Made by a program: the position numbers and the translations under genes. Below, piece after piece: positions 8,281 through 16,341 of a stretch of 64,000 nt of DNA (the first letter of the stretch is position 1; each line of letters opens with the position of its first letter). The notes under the pieces are model-generated. The model was not told the DNA's origin, searched no databases, and was given only the letters and a program-made list of their open reading frames with translations. Source of the stretch: CAJXSN01 sp947492235. Lineage in GTDB: Bacteria > Pseudomonadota > Alphaproteobacteria > Sphingomonadales > Sphingomonadaceae. Where the stretch lies: NCBI RefSeq assembly GCF_042492175.1, contig NZ_CP170453.1:1860001-1924000 (forward strand). Direction: 5' to 3'.

Positions 8281-9420
8281 ATGCCACTGTATCACAACGA
8301 CGATCAGGCGATGCTCGCCGACAGCGCCAGCCAGTTCATGGCCGAGGAAGGCGCGATTGCCAAACAGCTGCGCCACTGGCGTGACCGCGATTGCAAGGAC
8401 GGGTTCGGCCACGGCCTGTGGAAGCAATTCGGCGAGATGGGCTTCACCGGCATTCTGGTGGACGAGGATGATGGCGGGCTGGGCATGGGCCATGTCGAGG
8501 CGGGCATCGTGCTGACCGAAATCGGTCGCAATCTCACGCCGTCGCCGTTCCTCACCAGCGGCGTGCTGGCGGCGACTGCTCTGAAGCACGGCGCCAGCGA
8601 TCTGAAAGGCCGCTATCTGCCCGGCCTGATTTCGGGCGAGCATGTCTTCGCTGTCGCAGTGGATGAAGGCGGCAAGCACCGCCCCGAGCGGATCGCGACC
8701 AAGGCCGAGAAATCGGGCAATGGCTTCAAGCTATCGGGGCAGAAGGACTTCGTAGTCTACGGCGCCAGCGCGGACATGCTGGTGGTCGCCGCGCGGACTT
8801 CGGGTTCGGACGATGATGCGGACGGCATCACGCTGTTTGCGGTGTCCAAGGATGCGGAGAACATGTCGCACAATTCAGTGCGGCTGGTGGACAGCTCCAT
8901 GGCTACCCACACCAAATTCGACGGTGTGGAGCTCGATGGCGATGCGGTAATCGGCGAAGTCGATGGCGGACGCGAAATCCTGAATGCGATGCTGGATGCA
9001 GGCCGCGTCGGCTCGGCGGCAGAGGGCTGCGGGGTCGCTGCCGGTGCGTTCGACATGACGGTCGATTATCTCAAACAGCGCAAGCAGTTCGGCAAGCTGA
9101 TCGGCGAATTTCAGGCCCTTCAGCACCGCGCCAGCCACCTCTATTCGGAAGTCGAGATCGCCCATGCGGTGACGATCAAGGCGCAGCAATTGCTCGATGG
9201 CGGTTCGGAGAAAGCCTCGCTGATGGTTTCGGTCGCCAAGGCCAAGGTCGGCAAGGCCGCCAGCCTGTCGGTCAAGGAAGGCGTCCAGATGCATGGCGGC
9301 ATCGGGATGACCGACGAATACGATATCGGCCTGTATATGAAGCGCGACCGGGCGCTGCAGGAATTCCTCGGCGATCATTACTACCACACCAGCCGCGTGG
9401 CGGAATTGTCGGGGTACTAG
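8281..9420 (+). CDS. Acyl-CoA dehydrogenase family protein, second subunit
   Basis: 379-residue acyl-CoA dehydrogenase homologue. It keeps the fold markers KQRKQFGKLIGEFQALQHR and VQMHGGIGMTDEYDIGLYMKR, but where the partner gene has the catalytic EGGT it reads RALQEFLGDHYYHTSR. This resembles the short subunits of paired, heteromeric acyl-CoA dehydrogenases (actinobacterial FadE pairs, Scd1AB in sphingomonads). ATG start with GGAG six bases upstream, immediately after the inverted repeat. It probably acts with the preceding gene product in beta-oxidation of a bulky or branched acyl-CoA; the substrate is unknown. Confidence 0.9.
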   Translation: MPLYHNDDQAMLADSASQFMAEEGAIAKQLRHWRDRDCKDGFGHGLWKQFGEMGFTGILVDEDDGGLGMGHVEAGIVLTEIGRNLTPSPFLTSGVLAATALKHGASDLKGRYLPGLISGEHVFAVAVDEGGKHRPERIATKAEKSGNGFKLSGQKDFVVYGASADMLVVAARTSGSDDDADGITLFAVSKDAENMSHNSVRLVDSSMATHTKFDGVELDGDAVIGEVDGGREILNAMLDAGRVGSAAEGCGVAAGAFDMTVDYLKQRKQFGKLIGEFQALQHRASHLYSEVEIAHAVTIKAQQLLDGGSEKASLMVSVAKAKVGKAASLSVKEGVQMHGGIGMTDEYDIGLYMKRDRALQEFLGDHYYHTSRVAELSGY

Positions 9421-9440
9421 GACGATACACTCAAAAGTTC

Positions 9441-9519
9441 CGTCATCCCCGCGAAAGCGGGGACCCAGCATGGCTGGATGCACGGACAAAACTGGGTCCC
9501 CGCTTTCGCGGGGATGACG
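9441..9519. repeat. REP-like perfect 28-bp inverted repeat
   Basis: Arms 9441-9468 (starts CGTCATCCCCGCGAAAGCGG) and 9492-9519 (ends TTTCGCGGGGATGACG) are perfect 28-base reverse complements separated by 23 bases; each arm is also a small hairpin (CCCCGC gaaa GCGGGG). The right arm ends 12 bases before the ATG of the SDR gene and abuts its AAGGA ribosome site, so folding could affect translation. This palindrome class is widespread in sphingomonad genomes. Confidence 0.85.
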
Positions 9520-9531
9520 AAGGATTGAAAA

Positions 9532-10338
9532 ATGGACCTTACTTCACTTTTCTCGCTCGAGGGCCGCGTCGCTCTCGTCACCGGTGGCAGCCGCGGCATT
9601 GGTAAAATGTTCGTCGAGGGCCTGCTCGCCGCAGGGTGCGCCCGGGTCTATATTTCGGCCCGCAAGGTCGAGCAGATGGAGGCCACGGTCGAGGAATTCG
9701 GCGCCGACAAGGTGATCGGTATTCCGGCCGACCTGTCGCAGATGGACGGGATGCAGCATCTGGTGGACGAGCTGGCCAAGCGCGAAAGCAAGCTCGATAT
9801 TCTGATCAACAATGCTGGTGCGGCGTGGGGTCAGGACTATCTGGAGTTCAGCGAAGCGGGCTGGCATCGGACGATGGATTTGAACGTCAAAACGCCGTTC
9901 TTCCTCACCCAGAAACTGCACACCCTGCTCACCGCAGCGGCCAGCGAAGCGCGCCCTGCAAAGGTGATCCACGTGTCATCGATCGATGGACAGCGGATCA
10001 ATCCGTGGGAAACCTATGCCTATCAGGCATCGAAGGCAGCCGTGATCCAGCTCACCCGCCGGATGGCCGCGCGGCTAATCCAGGACAACATCGTGGTCAG
10101 CACGATTGCGCCGGGAGCCTTTGCCTCTGAAATGAACAAGGCGGCAAAGGATGCGCCCGACACTTCGGCATCGGGCATTCCAGCCAAGCGCATCGGCACG
10201 GCAGAAGATATGGCCGCTGCGGCGATCTATCTGTGCAGCCGGGCAGGGGATTACGTGGTCGGCGAAACGCTCACCGTGGATGGCGGCGTGGTCAATGCGC
10301 ACTTGCCCAGCCACTTCGCCAATCCCGGCGGGGGCTAA
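9532..10338 (+). CDS. SDR-family oxidoreductase
   Basis: 268-residue classical short-chain dehydrogenase/reductase. Seen: the cofactor loop VTGGSRGIGKMF (TGxxxGIG), NNAGAAW, a Ser in HVSSIDGQ, the catalytic Y-x-x-x-K in YAYQASKAAVIQ, and VDGGVVNAHLPSH near the end. The arginine in ISARK after strand 2 favours NADP(H). It closes the acyl-CoA block, so 3-hydroxyacyl-CoA or 3-ketoacyl-CoA is a reasonable substrate, but this is inferred. A short AAGGA ribosome site abuts the preceding REP arm. A terminator hairpin follows the stop. Confidence 0.9.
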   Translation: MDLTSLFSLEGRVALVTGGSRGIGKMFVEGLLAAGCARVYISARKVEQMEATVEEFGADKVIGIPADLSQMDGMQHLVDELAKRESKLDILINNAGAAWGQDYLEFSEAGWHRTMDLNVKTPFFLTQKLHTLLTAAASEARPAKVIHVSSIDGQRINPWETYAYQASKAAVIQLTRRMAARLIQDNIVVSTIAPGAFASEMNKAAKDAPDTSASGIPAKRIGTAEDMAAAAIYLCSRAGDYVVGETLTVDGGVVNAHLPSHFANPGGG

Positions 10339-10358
10339 CGGCAGCTCAAAGATATTTG

Positions 10359-10392
10359 AAAGGGCCGTCGGAGGGATCCGGCGGCCCTTTAG
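10359..10392. terminator. Bidirectional hairpin terminator
   Basis: AAAGGGCCG and CGGCCCTTT arms around a GGAGGGATCC-containing loop form a strong stem with A and T runs at either end, between the convergent SDR gene and gmk. It can serve both strands. Confidence 0.7.
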
Positions 10393-10407
10393 TTTTGGCG
10401 GGCAGGG

Positions 10408-11076
10408 TCAGACCGTGAGTTCGCGCACAAACGGGATCAGGCCCGTCTGGCGGGTGCGGCGCATGCGTTCGGCATTGAGGATTTCGCTGACCTTGGCGAA
10501 ACAGGCCTCCAGATCGTCATTGATAACCACGTAGTCATATTCGGCCCAGTGGCTGATCTCTGCCTTGGCCCTTTCCATACGGGAATCGATGACATCGGCG
10601 CTGTCGGTGCCGCGGCCTTCCAGCCGTTCCCGCAGTGCTTCGATGCTGGGCGGCAGGATGAACACGCTGACCGTGTCTTGCTGGTCCTTCTGGTACAGCT
10701 GCTGCGTGCCCTGCCAGTCGATATCGAACAGGAAATCCTGCCCGTCTTTCAGCGCGTTACGGATATGGCCCTTGGGCGTGCCGTAGCGGTGGCCGAAGAC
10801 ATGCGCCCATTCGTAGAAATCGTCTTCCTCCACCATCCGGTCAAACGTCGCATCATCGACGAAGTGATAATGGACGCCCTCGACCTCGCCTTCGCGGGCA
10901 GGGCGCGTGGTGGCGCTGACCGAGAGTTTGATCTCGCTGTCGGCGGCGAGCAATTTGCGCGCAATCGTCGTTTTGCCCGCGCCCGAGGGGGAGGACAGGA
11001 TGAACATCAGGCCCCGGCGATGGAGCGTATCCTGGTGGTCTGGTGCGGAGGGATCGGCGCTGTTCATACTGGTCAT
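10408..11076 (-). CDS. gmk: Guanylate kinase
   Basis: 222-residue enzyme converting GMP + ATP to GDP + ADP in the cytoplasm. The P-loop is clear (LSSPSGAGKTTIARKLL, about residues 27-43), followed by the GMP-binding segment SVSATTRPAREGEVEGVHYHFVD and EWAHVFGHRYGTPK. Length is slightly above the usual ~207 because of an N-terminal extension of about 20 polar residues; Met4 is an alternative start. It is transcribed away from hisB, downstream of an unknown gene and sspB. Confidence 0.96.
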   Translation of the reverse strand: MTSMNSADPSAPDHQDTLHRRGLMFILSSPSGAGKTTIARKLLAADSEIKLSVSATTRPAREGEVEGVHYHFVDDATFDRMVEEDDFYEWAHVFGHRYGTPKGHIRNALKDGQDFLFDIDWQGTQQLYQKDQQDTVSVFILPPSIEALRERLEGRGTDSADVIDSRMERAKAEISHWAEYDYVVINDDLEACFAKVSEILNAERMRRTRQTGLIPFVRELTV

Positions 11077-11138
11077 GGGCGCTCATGCCCCCAGCGCCTC
11101 TCGCAAATCAAGGGCGGGCGGGCCGCAATCGGCGAATG

Positions 11139-11546
11139 CTAGTCGTTTTTTGCCTGCTCACGCAATCGCCGGTCGCCCCTCAGGCGAGCGCGGCGTGCCC
11201 GGCCCTTGTCGAACAGCGTCTTGGCCAGCATGCCTCCACTGACAAGGACGGCACCGGGCAAAGACCGCGTGGCAAGCTTGGCCAAGGCAAAGCTGGTGAG
11301 CGTCTTCTTGACCGAACGGTTCGACACAATTTCCGAGGCGGTTTCGGAGCCGTAGCGGCCCTTCAAAAAACCCTTCTCGACCGCAGAGCGCAGGATTGTG
11401 GTTCCGGCGCGCATGGCAACATCGGCCATGATCAGATTGGTTTCCGGATCGCTGCTGGGCCCGGGCACGCGCTCGCGGCGGCCACGCGTTCTCTTGCGCG
11501 CGGCATCGACCGCATCGGCACCATATTCTTCCACATGTTTGACCAT
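11139..11546 (-). CDS. Conserved hypothetical protein
   Basis: About 135 residues from the start MVKHVEEYGADAVDAARKR; AGGGGG lies upstream of this ATG, and an in-frame start 16 codons earlier has none. The protein is basic, with a predicted short hydrophobic helix in the middle (SFALAKLATRSLPGAVLVSGG) and highly charged ends (KGRARRARLRGDRRLREQ). I do not recognise the family. It lies between sspB and gmk on the same strand, only about 60 bases from each, so the three may be cotranscribed. It may be a small membrane- or nucleic-acid-associated protein; the sequence does not decide. Confidence 0.65.
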   Translation of the reverse strand: MVKHVEEYGADAVDAARKRTRGRRERVPGPSSDPETNLIMADVAMRAGTTILRSAVEKGFLKGRYGSETASEIVSNRSVKKTLTSFALAKLATRSLPGAVLVSGGMLAKTLFDKGRARRARLRGDRRLREQAKND

Positions 11547-11605
11547 ACCGGCCCCCTGATGCTGCCCTTCTACGGGCGCGCGCCAGTCCGCCAATCGGCT
11601 GGCGC

Positions 11606-12109
11606 CTAATTCTTGCGGCCGAAATCGACCGTGACGACATTCGATCCGTCATCGCTGTCTGTAACGGCCGGATGTTCGCTGCGTTCCGCTTCGTCATTCT
11701 CCGGCGCGTCGTGCTCTTCCGGCGTCATATCCGCCACAGTGGCCTGAAACTGCAGCCCGAAATCGACCGCCGGATCAACGAAAGCCGTGACCGCTGCGTA
11801 GGGAATATCCAGCTTGGCCGGCATCTGGTTGAAGCTGAGGCCGACGCTGAATCCTTCGTCGGTGACCACCAGATCCCAGAACTTGTTCTGCAGGACGATG
11901 GTCATCTCGTCGGGGAACCGCTCCTTCAGATGCGACGGAATGGACACGCCAGCCGCGCCGGTCTTGAAGGTGATGTAGAAGTGATGATCGCCGGGCAGCT
12001 CGTTCGGCCCCTTGGCGATCTCTCCCAGCACGCGGCCGACCACGGCGCGCAGCGCTTCCTGTACGATCTCGTCGTAGGGGATCAGGCTATCGGGTGTCTC
12101 GTCACTCAT
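11606..12109 (-). CDS. sspB: SspB family ClpXP adaptor
   Basis: 167-residue alphaproteobacterial SspB, the adaptor that delivers ssrA-tagged and other substrates to the ClpXP protease. Diagnostic parts are the start MSDETPDSLIPYDEIVQEALR, the core HHFYITFKTGAAGVSIPSHL and FSVGLSFNQMPAKLDIPYAAV, then an acidic disordered linker and the C-terminal tail NVVTVDFGRKN, which corresponds to the ClpX-binding (XB) motif. The start is at this ATG; the frame is open for a further 250 codons upstream but that stretch is antisense to hisB. Divergent from hisB with 87 bases between the two starts. Confidence 0.92.
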   Translation of the reverse strand: MSDETPDSLIPYDEIVQEALRAVVGRVLGEIAKGPNELPGDHHFYITFKTGAAGVSIPSHLKERFPDEMTIVLQNKFWDLVVTDEGFSVGLSFNQMPAKLDIPYAAVTAFVDPAVDFGLQFQATVADMTPEEHDAPENDEAERSEHPAVTDSDDGSNVVTVDFGRKN

Positions 12110-12196
12110 AACGCGCTGACAAGTGGCGCTGGCAGGCGCGTGGGTCAAGCAGGAATGCTTGCCAGTGCCCACGCTTCGCCTATATCGCGCTGCGTT

Positions 12197-12790
12197 ATGC
12201 GAACAGGCCGGATCACCCGCGACACTGCGGAAACCAAAATCGCTATCGAGGTCAATCTCGATGGCACGGGCACCTATGATGTCAGCACGGGGATCGGCTT
12301 TCTGGACCATATGGTCGAGCAGTTTTCGCGCCATTCGCTGATCGATGTGACAATGAAGGTCGATGGCGATCTGCATATCGACCAGCATCATACCACCGAA
12401 GACAGCGCCTTGGCGCTGGGGCAGGCGCTGGTCGAGGCGCTGGGCGACAAGGCGGGGATTGGCCGCTACGGATCGGCTTATTCCCCGATGGACGAGACGC
12501 TGTCGCGCGTGGCGCTGGATATTTCCGGGCGGCCCTATCTGGTGTGGCGGGCCGGGTTCACGCAGGAAAAGCTGGGCGAATGGGACACCGAGCTGATCGA
12601 GCACTGGTTCCATTCGGTTGCGCAGACCGCCGGGCTGACGCTGCATATCGAACTGCTTTACGGACAGAACAATCACCATATCTGCGAGAGCATCTACAAA
12701 GGCTTCGCCCGCGCCATGCGGCAGGCGGTGGAGCGCGATCCGCGCAAGGGTGACGCGATACCCAGCACCAAGGGCCAGCTGGGTGGGTGA
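12197..12790 (+). CDS. hisB: Imidazoleglycerol-phosphate dehydratase
   Basis: 197-residue dehydratase of histidine biosynthesis (step 6). The manganese-binding repeats are visible: GFLDHMVEQFSRHS, DLHIDQHHTTEDSALALG, IEHWFHSVAQTAG and NNHHICESIYKGFARAMRQ. Start at MRTGRITRDTAETK; length is normal for the monofunctional enzyme (no phosphatase domain). It is the first gene of the his cluster hisB-H-A-F-E, followed by a 124-base gap that holds a repeat unit before hisH. Confidence 0.96.
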   Translation: MRTGRITRDTAETKIAIEVNLDGTGTYDVSTGIGFLDHMVEQFSRHSLIDVTMKVDGDLHIDQHHTTEDSALALGQALVEALGDKAGIGRYGSAYSPMDETLSRVALDISGRPYLVWRAGFTQEKLGEWDTELIEHWFHSVAQTAGLTLHIELLYGQNNHHICESIYKGFARAMRQAVERDPRKGDAIPSTKGQLGG

Positions 12791-12815
12791 GGATAAGGGA
12801 CCGGCTGCACAGCAG

Positions 12816-12841
12816 CCGCAAGGGCGACTGCCCGCCCGCAG
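12816..12841. repeat. 26-bp dispersed repeat, copy 1
   Basis: CCGCAAGGGCGACTGCCCGC (first 20 bases of 26) recurs at 41184-41209 with a single T to C change, and in inverted, slightly diverged form at 41091-41115. It lies in the hisB-hisH gap, which otherwise shows no gene; CGATCGAAGATCG just after it is a further small palindrome. A REP-type unit. Confidence 0.65.
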
Positions 12842-12914
12842 CGACGCGATCGAAGATCGCATGAGCAAGGATTTCGCGCGCCGGATGGCGTGCGGAGGAC
12901 GGAGGCAATCGTAG

Positions 12915-13538
12915 ATGGCCTCCGGACAAGAAGTTGCGCTGATTGATTACGGCGCGGGCAACCTTCATTCGGTCGAGAACGCATTGCGGGCAGTGGGCGC
13001 GGATGTGGTGGTGACTGCGGATATTGCGGTAGTCGCTTCCGCGAGCAGAATAGTCCTGCCCGGTGTCGGCTCGTTCAAGGCGTGCATTGATGGGCTGACG
13101 GCAATTGAGGGGATGGCTGAAACGCTGGATACGCGTGTGTTTCGCGATGCAGTGCCTTTTCTCGGCATCTGTGTCGGCATGCAATTGATGGCCGAATACG
13201 GGTTGGAGCACGGCACATTCAAAGGGCTCGGATGGGTGTCCGGCAGCGTGAAACCTCTCACCGCTTCGGAGTACGTCAAAGTGCCGCATATGGGCTGGAA
13301 CACCGTGGAGCCGGTCGGCGCAGGGTCGCTGATTGAGCCGGGGGAGGCGTATTTCCTGCATTCTTACGCCTTCGAATCCGCGCAGACGCCCGATAGCGTG
13401 CGCGCGGTGACGGATCATGGCGGGCCTGTCGTCGCCGCGATACAGGAAGGCACGGCGCTGGGCGTGCAGTTCCATCCCGAAAAGAGCCAGAAATACGGGC
13501 TCGACCTTCTCTCGCGTTTTCTGGAGTGGCGACCTTGA
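12915..13538 (+). CDS. hisH: Imidazole glycerol phosphate synthase, glutaminase subunit
   Basis: 207-residue class-I glutamine amidotransferase that feeds ammonia to HisF. Seen: IDYGAGNLHSVENALR at the N-terminus, the nucleophile elbow FLGICVGMQLMAEYG with its Cys, and the His/Glu pair in GVQFHPEKSQ. Normal length. It is followed 10 bases later by hisA. Confidence 0.96.
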   Translation: MASGQEVALIDYGAGNLHSVENALRAVGADVVVTADIAVVASASRIVLPGVGSFKACIDGLTAIEGMAETLDTRVFRDAVPFLGICVGMQLMAEYGLEHGTFKGLGWVSGSVKPLTASEYVKVPHMGWNTVEPVGAGSLIEPGEAYFLHSYAFESAQTPDSVRAVTDHGGPVVAAIQEGTALGVQFHPEKSQKYGLDLLSRFLEWRP

Positions 13539-13548
13539 GGAATTTGGC

Positions 13549-14277
13549 ATGATCGTCTTCCCCGCAATCGATTTGAAAAACGGCGAAGTCGTGCGGCTGG
13601 CCGAGGGCGATATGGACCGCGCAACGGTCTATGGCGACGATCCCGCCGCGCAGGCCATGCTGTTTGCAGAAGCGGGCGCGGAGCATCTCCACGTGGTCGA
13701 TCTGGACGGCGCGTTCGCGGGCGAGAGCCGCAACCGCGAAGCGGTCGAAGCGATTGTCGCGCAGTTTCCCGGCCATGTGCAACTGGGGGGCGGCATCCGC
13801 GAACGGACGGCCGTGGATGGCTGGTTCAATCTGGGCGTGTCCCGCCTAGTGATCGGCACCGCTGCGCTCAAGGACCCGCAATTCGTCAAGGACATGGCGC
13901 GCGAATATGCGGGCGGCATCGTGGTTGCGGTCGATGCGCGGGACGGGATGGTCGCGACCGAGGGCTGGGCGGAAGTCTCCGATGTGCCCGTGCGCGATAT
14001 GGCCCGCAGGTTCGAGGATGCGGGCGTTGCCAGCCTGCTGTTCACCGATGTCGGGCGCGACGGAATGCTGACTGGCTGCAATATCGACGCCACCGTCGAT
14101 CTCGCGCAGCAGAGCGACCTGCCGGTAATCGCCAGCGGCGGGGTGAAGGGGCTGGACGATATCCACATGCTGACCCTGCAGGCGCATCACGGTATCGAAG
14201 GCGTGATTACGGGCCGCGCAATCTATGACGGACGGCTCGATCTGGCGACAGCACTGGCGATGGCGGCGAGGGCCTGA
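13549..14277 (+). CDS. hisA: ProFAR isomerase
   Basis: 242-residue (beta/alpha)8 barrel that isomerises ProFAR to PRFAR in histidine biosynthesis. Start MIVFPAIDLKNGEVVRLAEG with the first catalytic Asp in AIDLK; the phosphate-binding loops are VQLGGGIRER and IASGGVKGLDD, and the second catalytic Asp is in FTDVGRDGML. Start chosen at this ATG, 10 bases after hisH. Confidence 0.96.
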   Translation: MIVFPAIDLKNGEVVRLAEGDMDRATVYGDDPAAQAMLFAEAGAEHLHVVDLDGAFAGESRNREAVEAIVAQFPGHVQLGGGIRERTAVDGWFNLGVSRLVIGTAALKDPQFVKDMAREYAGGIVVAVDARDGMVATEGWAEVSDVPVRDMARRFEDAGVASLLFTDVGRDGMLTGCNIDATVDLAQQSDLPVIASGGVKGLDDIHMLTLQAHHGIEGVITGRAIYDGRLDLATALAMAARA

Positions 14278-14280
14278 GCC

Positions 14281-14562
14281 ATGCGCCTGATGGGTTTCCT
14301 CTTCTTTGTCCTGACGTTTCTTGCCGGAGTGACCATCGGCACGGTGGAAATCGCGCTGATCAACGGGGTGGTGTTTCTGGTTCTGGCGCTGCTCGTGGTG
14401 CGCTTCGTGCCCGCTGCGTGGTCGCCCTACGGCGTGCCTTTCGCGATGACGGGCGCGTTTATTGTTTCCGTTTTTGTGCCCTATACGCTCATCACATTCC
14501 TGTTGGGCGAGGATTGCCCGGGCGGGACGTGCACAGTCACAATTGAGGCTCCTGTCCAATGA
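14281..14562 (+). CDS. Small membrane protein inside the his operon
   Basis: 93 residues with three hydrophobic segments (residues ~3-20, ~24-42 and ~55-75) and a short extracytoplasmic tail EDCPGGTCTVTIEAP whose two Cys could form a disulfide. No family recognised. It starts 3 bases after the hisA stop and its own stop overlaps the hisF start (ATGA), so it is translationally embedded between two histidine genes. No role in histidine synthesis is known to me for such a protein; it may be carried along passively. Confidence 0.8.
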   Translation: MRLMGFLFFVLTFLAGVTIGTVEIALINGVVFLVLALLVVRFVPAAWSPYGVPFAMTGAFIVSVFVPYTLITFLLGEDCPGGTCTVTIEAPVQ

Positions 14563-15329
14563 CCGTCCGCATCCGCGTCATTCCCTGCCTCGATGTGGCC
14601 GATGGCCGCGTGGTGAAGGGCGTGAACTTTGTCGATCTGAAGGACGCCGGCGACCCGGTGGAGCAGGCGCAGGCCTATGATGCGGCGGGGGCTGACGAGC
14701 TGTGCTTTCTTGATATCTCGGCCACGCATGAAGGGCGCGGGACGCTACTCGACATGGTCCGGCGCACGGCGAAGGTGTGCTTCATGCCACTGACTGTCGG
14801 CGGCGGGGTGGCGAGCGTGGAGGATGCGCGGGCGCTTCTCTTGGCGGGCGCGGACAAGGTCGCGGTGAACAGCGCAGCGGTCAAGCGCCCCGAACTGGTC
14901 GCGGACATTGCCGAGCGGATGGGCAGCCAATGCGTGGTCGCCAGTGTCGATGCGCGGCGCACTGCTCCCGGCCAATGGGAAATCTTTACCCATGGCGGAC
15001 GCAAGGCTACCGGTGTGGATGCGCTCCAACATGCGCGCCGCCTCGCAGAACTTGGCGCAGGCGAATTGCTGGTCACGTCGATGGATGGCGACGGCACCAA
15101 AGCGGGCTACGATCTCGATCTCACCCGGCGGATTGTGGATTCGGTCGATATTCCGGTCATCGCCAGCGGCGGGGTCGGCACGCTCGACCATCTGGTGGAG
15201 GGCGTATCGAAGGGCGGGGCCAGCGCGGTCCTTGCCGCGTCGATCTTCCATTTTGGCGAATATACCATTTCCGAAGCCCATCAGGCACTCGGCAAGGCGG
15301 GTTTTCCGGTGCGCAAACCCGTTATGTAA
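14559..15329 (+). CDS. hisF: Imidazole glycerol phosphate synthase, cyclase subunit
   Basis: 256-residue barrel enzyme that, with HisH, makes IGP and AICAR. Seen: RVIPCLDVADGRVVKG with catalytic Asp in CLD, the phosphate loops TVGGGVASVEDA and IASGGVGTLDHL, and the second Asp in TSMDGDGTKAG. Normal length; ATG overlaps the preceding stop by four bases. Confidence 0.96.
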   Translation: MTVRIRVIPCLDVADGRVVKGVNFVDLKDAGDPVEQAQAYDAAGADELCFLDISATHEGRGTLLDMVRRTAKVCFMPLTVGGGVASVEDARALLLAGADKVAVNSAAVKRPELVADIAERMGSQCVVASVDARRTAPGQWEIFTHGGRKATGVDALQHARRLAELGAGELLVTSMDGDGTKAGYDLDLTRRIVDSVDIPVIASGGVGTLDHLVEGVSKGGASAVLAASIFHFGEYTISEAHQALGKAGFPVRKPVM

Positions 15330-15409
15330 ATTGATGTGTCCGGTTCCATTGCGGGACGCCGCCTCCGCCGCGATTGCTTATTAACGCAAAAGCGCGTTTT
15401 TCTGCGGCC

Positions 15410-15595
15410 ATGAAACTGGCCCTACCGCTTCTTACGACCGCCATCGCGTGGTCGGCACCGGCATATGCAAACGGGGGCACCGCCGTGCCGGAGCCGTCGA
15501 ATCTGGCGCTGTTCGGCATCGGACTGGCCGGACTGATTATCGGCCGGCAGGTTGCGAGGCGCCGCGCGGACAGCGAAGCCGACGGCGAAGAATAA
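15410..15595 (+). CDS. Minimal PEP-CTERM peptide
   Basis: 61 residues from the ATG at MKLALPLLTTAIAW (an in-frame ATA-free extension of 12 codons upstream is possible). A signal peptide (cleavage after PAYA) is followed within about ten residues by VPEPSNLALFGIGLAGLIIG and RQVARRR: this is the VPEP motif, transmembrane helix and basic cluster of a PEP-CTERM sorting signal, recognised by an exosortase. Almost no mature passenger is left, and the acidic tail ADSEADGEE after the basic cluster is unusual. It lies between hisF and hisE on the same strand. A weak hairpin plus T-run (15383-15401) precedes it. Confidence 0.75.
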   Translation: MKLALPLLTTAIAWSAPAYANGGTAVPEPSNLALFGIGLAGLIIGRQVARRRADSEADGEE

Positions 15596-15643
15596 CTCTG
15601 CCCGCTTGACGCAAACCGGCCTGCACCTTCATGGCCGTGCGTC

Positions 15644-15958
15644 ATGGATACGCTCAACCGACTTGAAAAAACCATCGCTGCACGGCGCAGCGCGGACCCT
15701 GACAGCAGCTATGTCGCGCAGCTGACCGCACGCGGCCGCCCGGTGATGGCGCGCAAGCTTGGTGAGGAAGCGGTCGAAGCGGTAGTCGCGGGCCTGTCCG
15801 GCGATAAAGCCGAACTGGTGGGTGAAAGCGCCGATGTTCTCTTCCACCTGATGGTCCTGCTGGCCGATTGCGATATTCCCTTTGCCGATGTGCTGGCAGA
15901 GCTGGACCGGCGCGAGGGCCTGTCGGGCCTGGAGGAAAAAGCGGGAAGGAGCGCATAA
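15644..15958 (+). CDS. hisE: Phosphoribosyl-ATP diphosphatase
   Basis: 104-residue all-alpha NTP pyrophosphohydrolase that converts PRATP to PRAMP in histidine synthesis. It shows the MazG-like metal-binding helix KLGEEAVEAVVAG (ExxE) and the partner helix ESADVLFHLMVLL (ExxD). Its TAA stop overlaps the ATG of the HIT gene by one base (TAATG). Confidence 0.95.
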   Translation: MDTLNRLEKTIAARRSADPDSSYVAQLTARGRPVMARKLGEEAVEAVVAGLSGDKAELVGESADVLFHLMVLLADCDIPFADVLAELDRREGLSGLEEKAGRSA

Positions 15959-16341
15959 TGCCGATCGACGCCACGCAGCCTTATGATGACGAAAACATCT
16001 TCGCCAAAATCCTGCGCGGGGAAATCCCCTCGACCAAGGTGTATGAGGACGAATGGGCCTTAGCGTTCGAGGATATCAATCCGCAGGCCGAGATACACAC
16101 TCTAGTGATCCCCAAGGGGTGCTATGTCAGCTGGGACGATTTCAGCGCCAATGCCCCCGATGAAGAGATCGGCGGTTTCATTCGCGCAGTGGGCCATGTC
16201 GCGCGGGCCAAGGGGCTGGTCGAGCCGGGATATCGCCTGATGGCCAATATCGGCGCGCATGGCGGGCAGGAAGTGCCGCATCTGCATGTCCATATCTTTG
16301 GCGGACAGCCTCTGGGGCCGATGATAATGCGCCGGGGTTAG
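15958..16341 (+). CDS. HIT family (HINT-type) protein
   Basis: 127-residue histidine-triad nucleotide hydrolase; HINT proteins cleave adenosine 5'-phosphoramidates. The N-terminal block is NIFAKILRGEIPSTKVYED and the active site is VPHLHVHIFGG (H-x-H-x-H). Start ATG overlaps the hisE stop. The coupling to hisE is seen in other alphaproteobacteria. Confidence 0.94.
   Translation: MPIDATQPYDDENIFAKILRGEIPSTKVYEDEWALAFEDINPQAEIHTLVIPKGCYVSWDDFSANAPDEEIGGFIRAVGHVARAKGLVEPGYRLMANIGAHGGQEVPHLHVHIFGGQPLGPMIMRRG

Noticed and set aside
12558..13550. 330-codon minus-strand frame over hisB and hisH
   Set aside because: Both his genes are intact on the plus strand; this is an antiphase artefact.
15383..15401. 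Small hairpin AACGC/GCGTT plus T-run as the his terminator
   Set aside because: Only a five-base stem, and hisE continues on the same strand; too weak to call.
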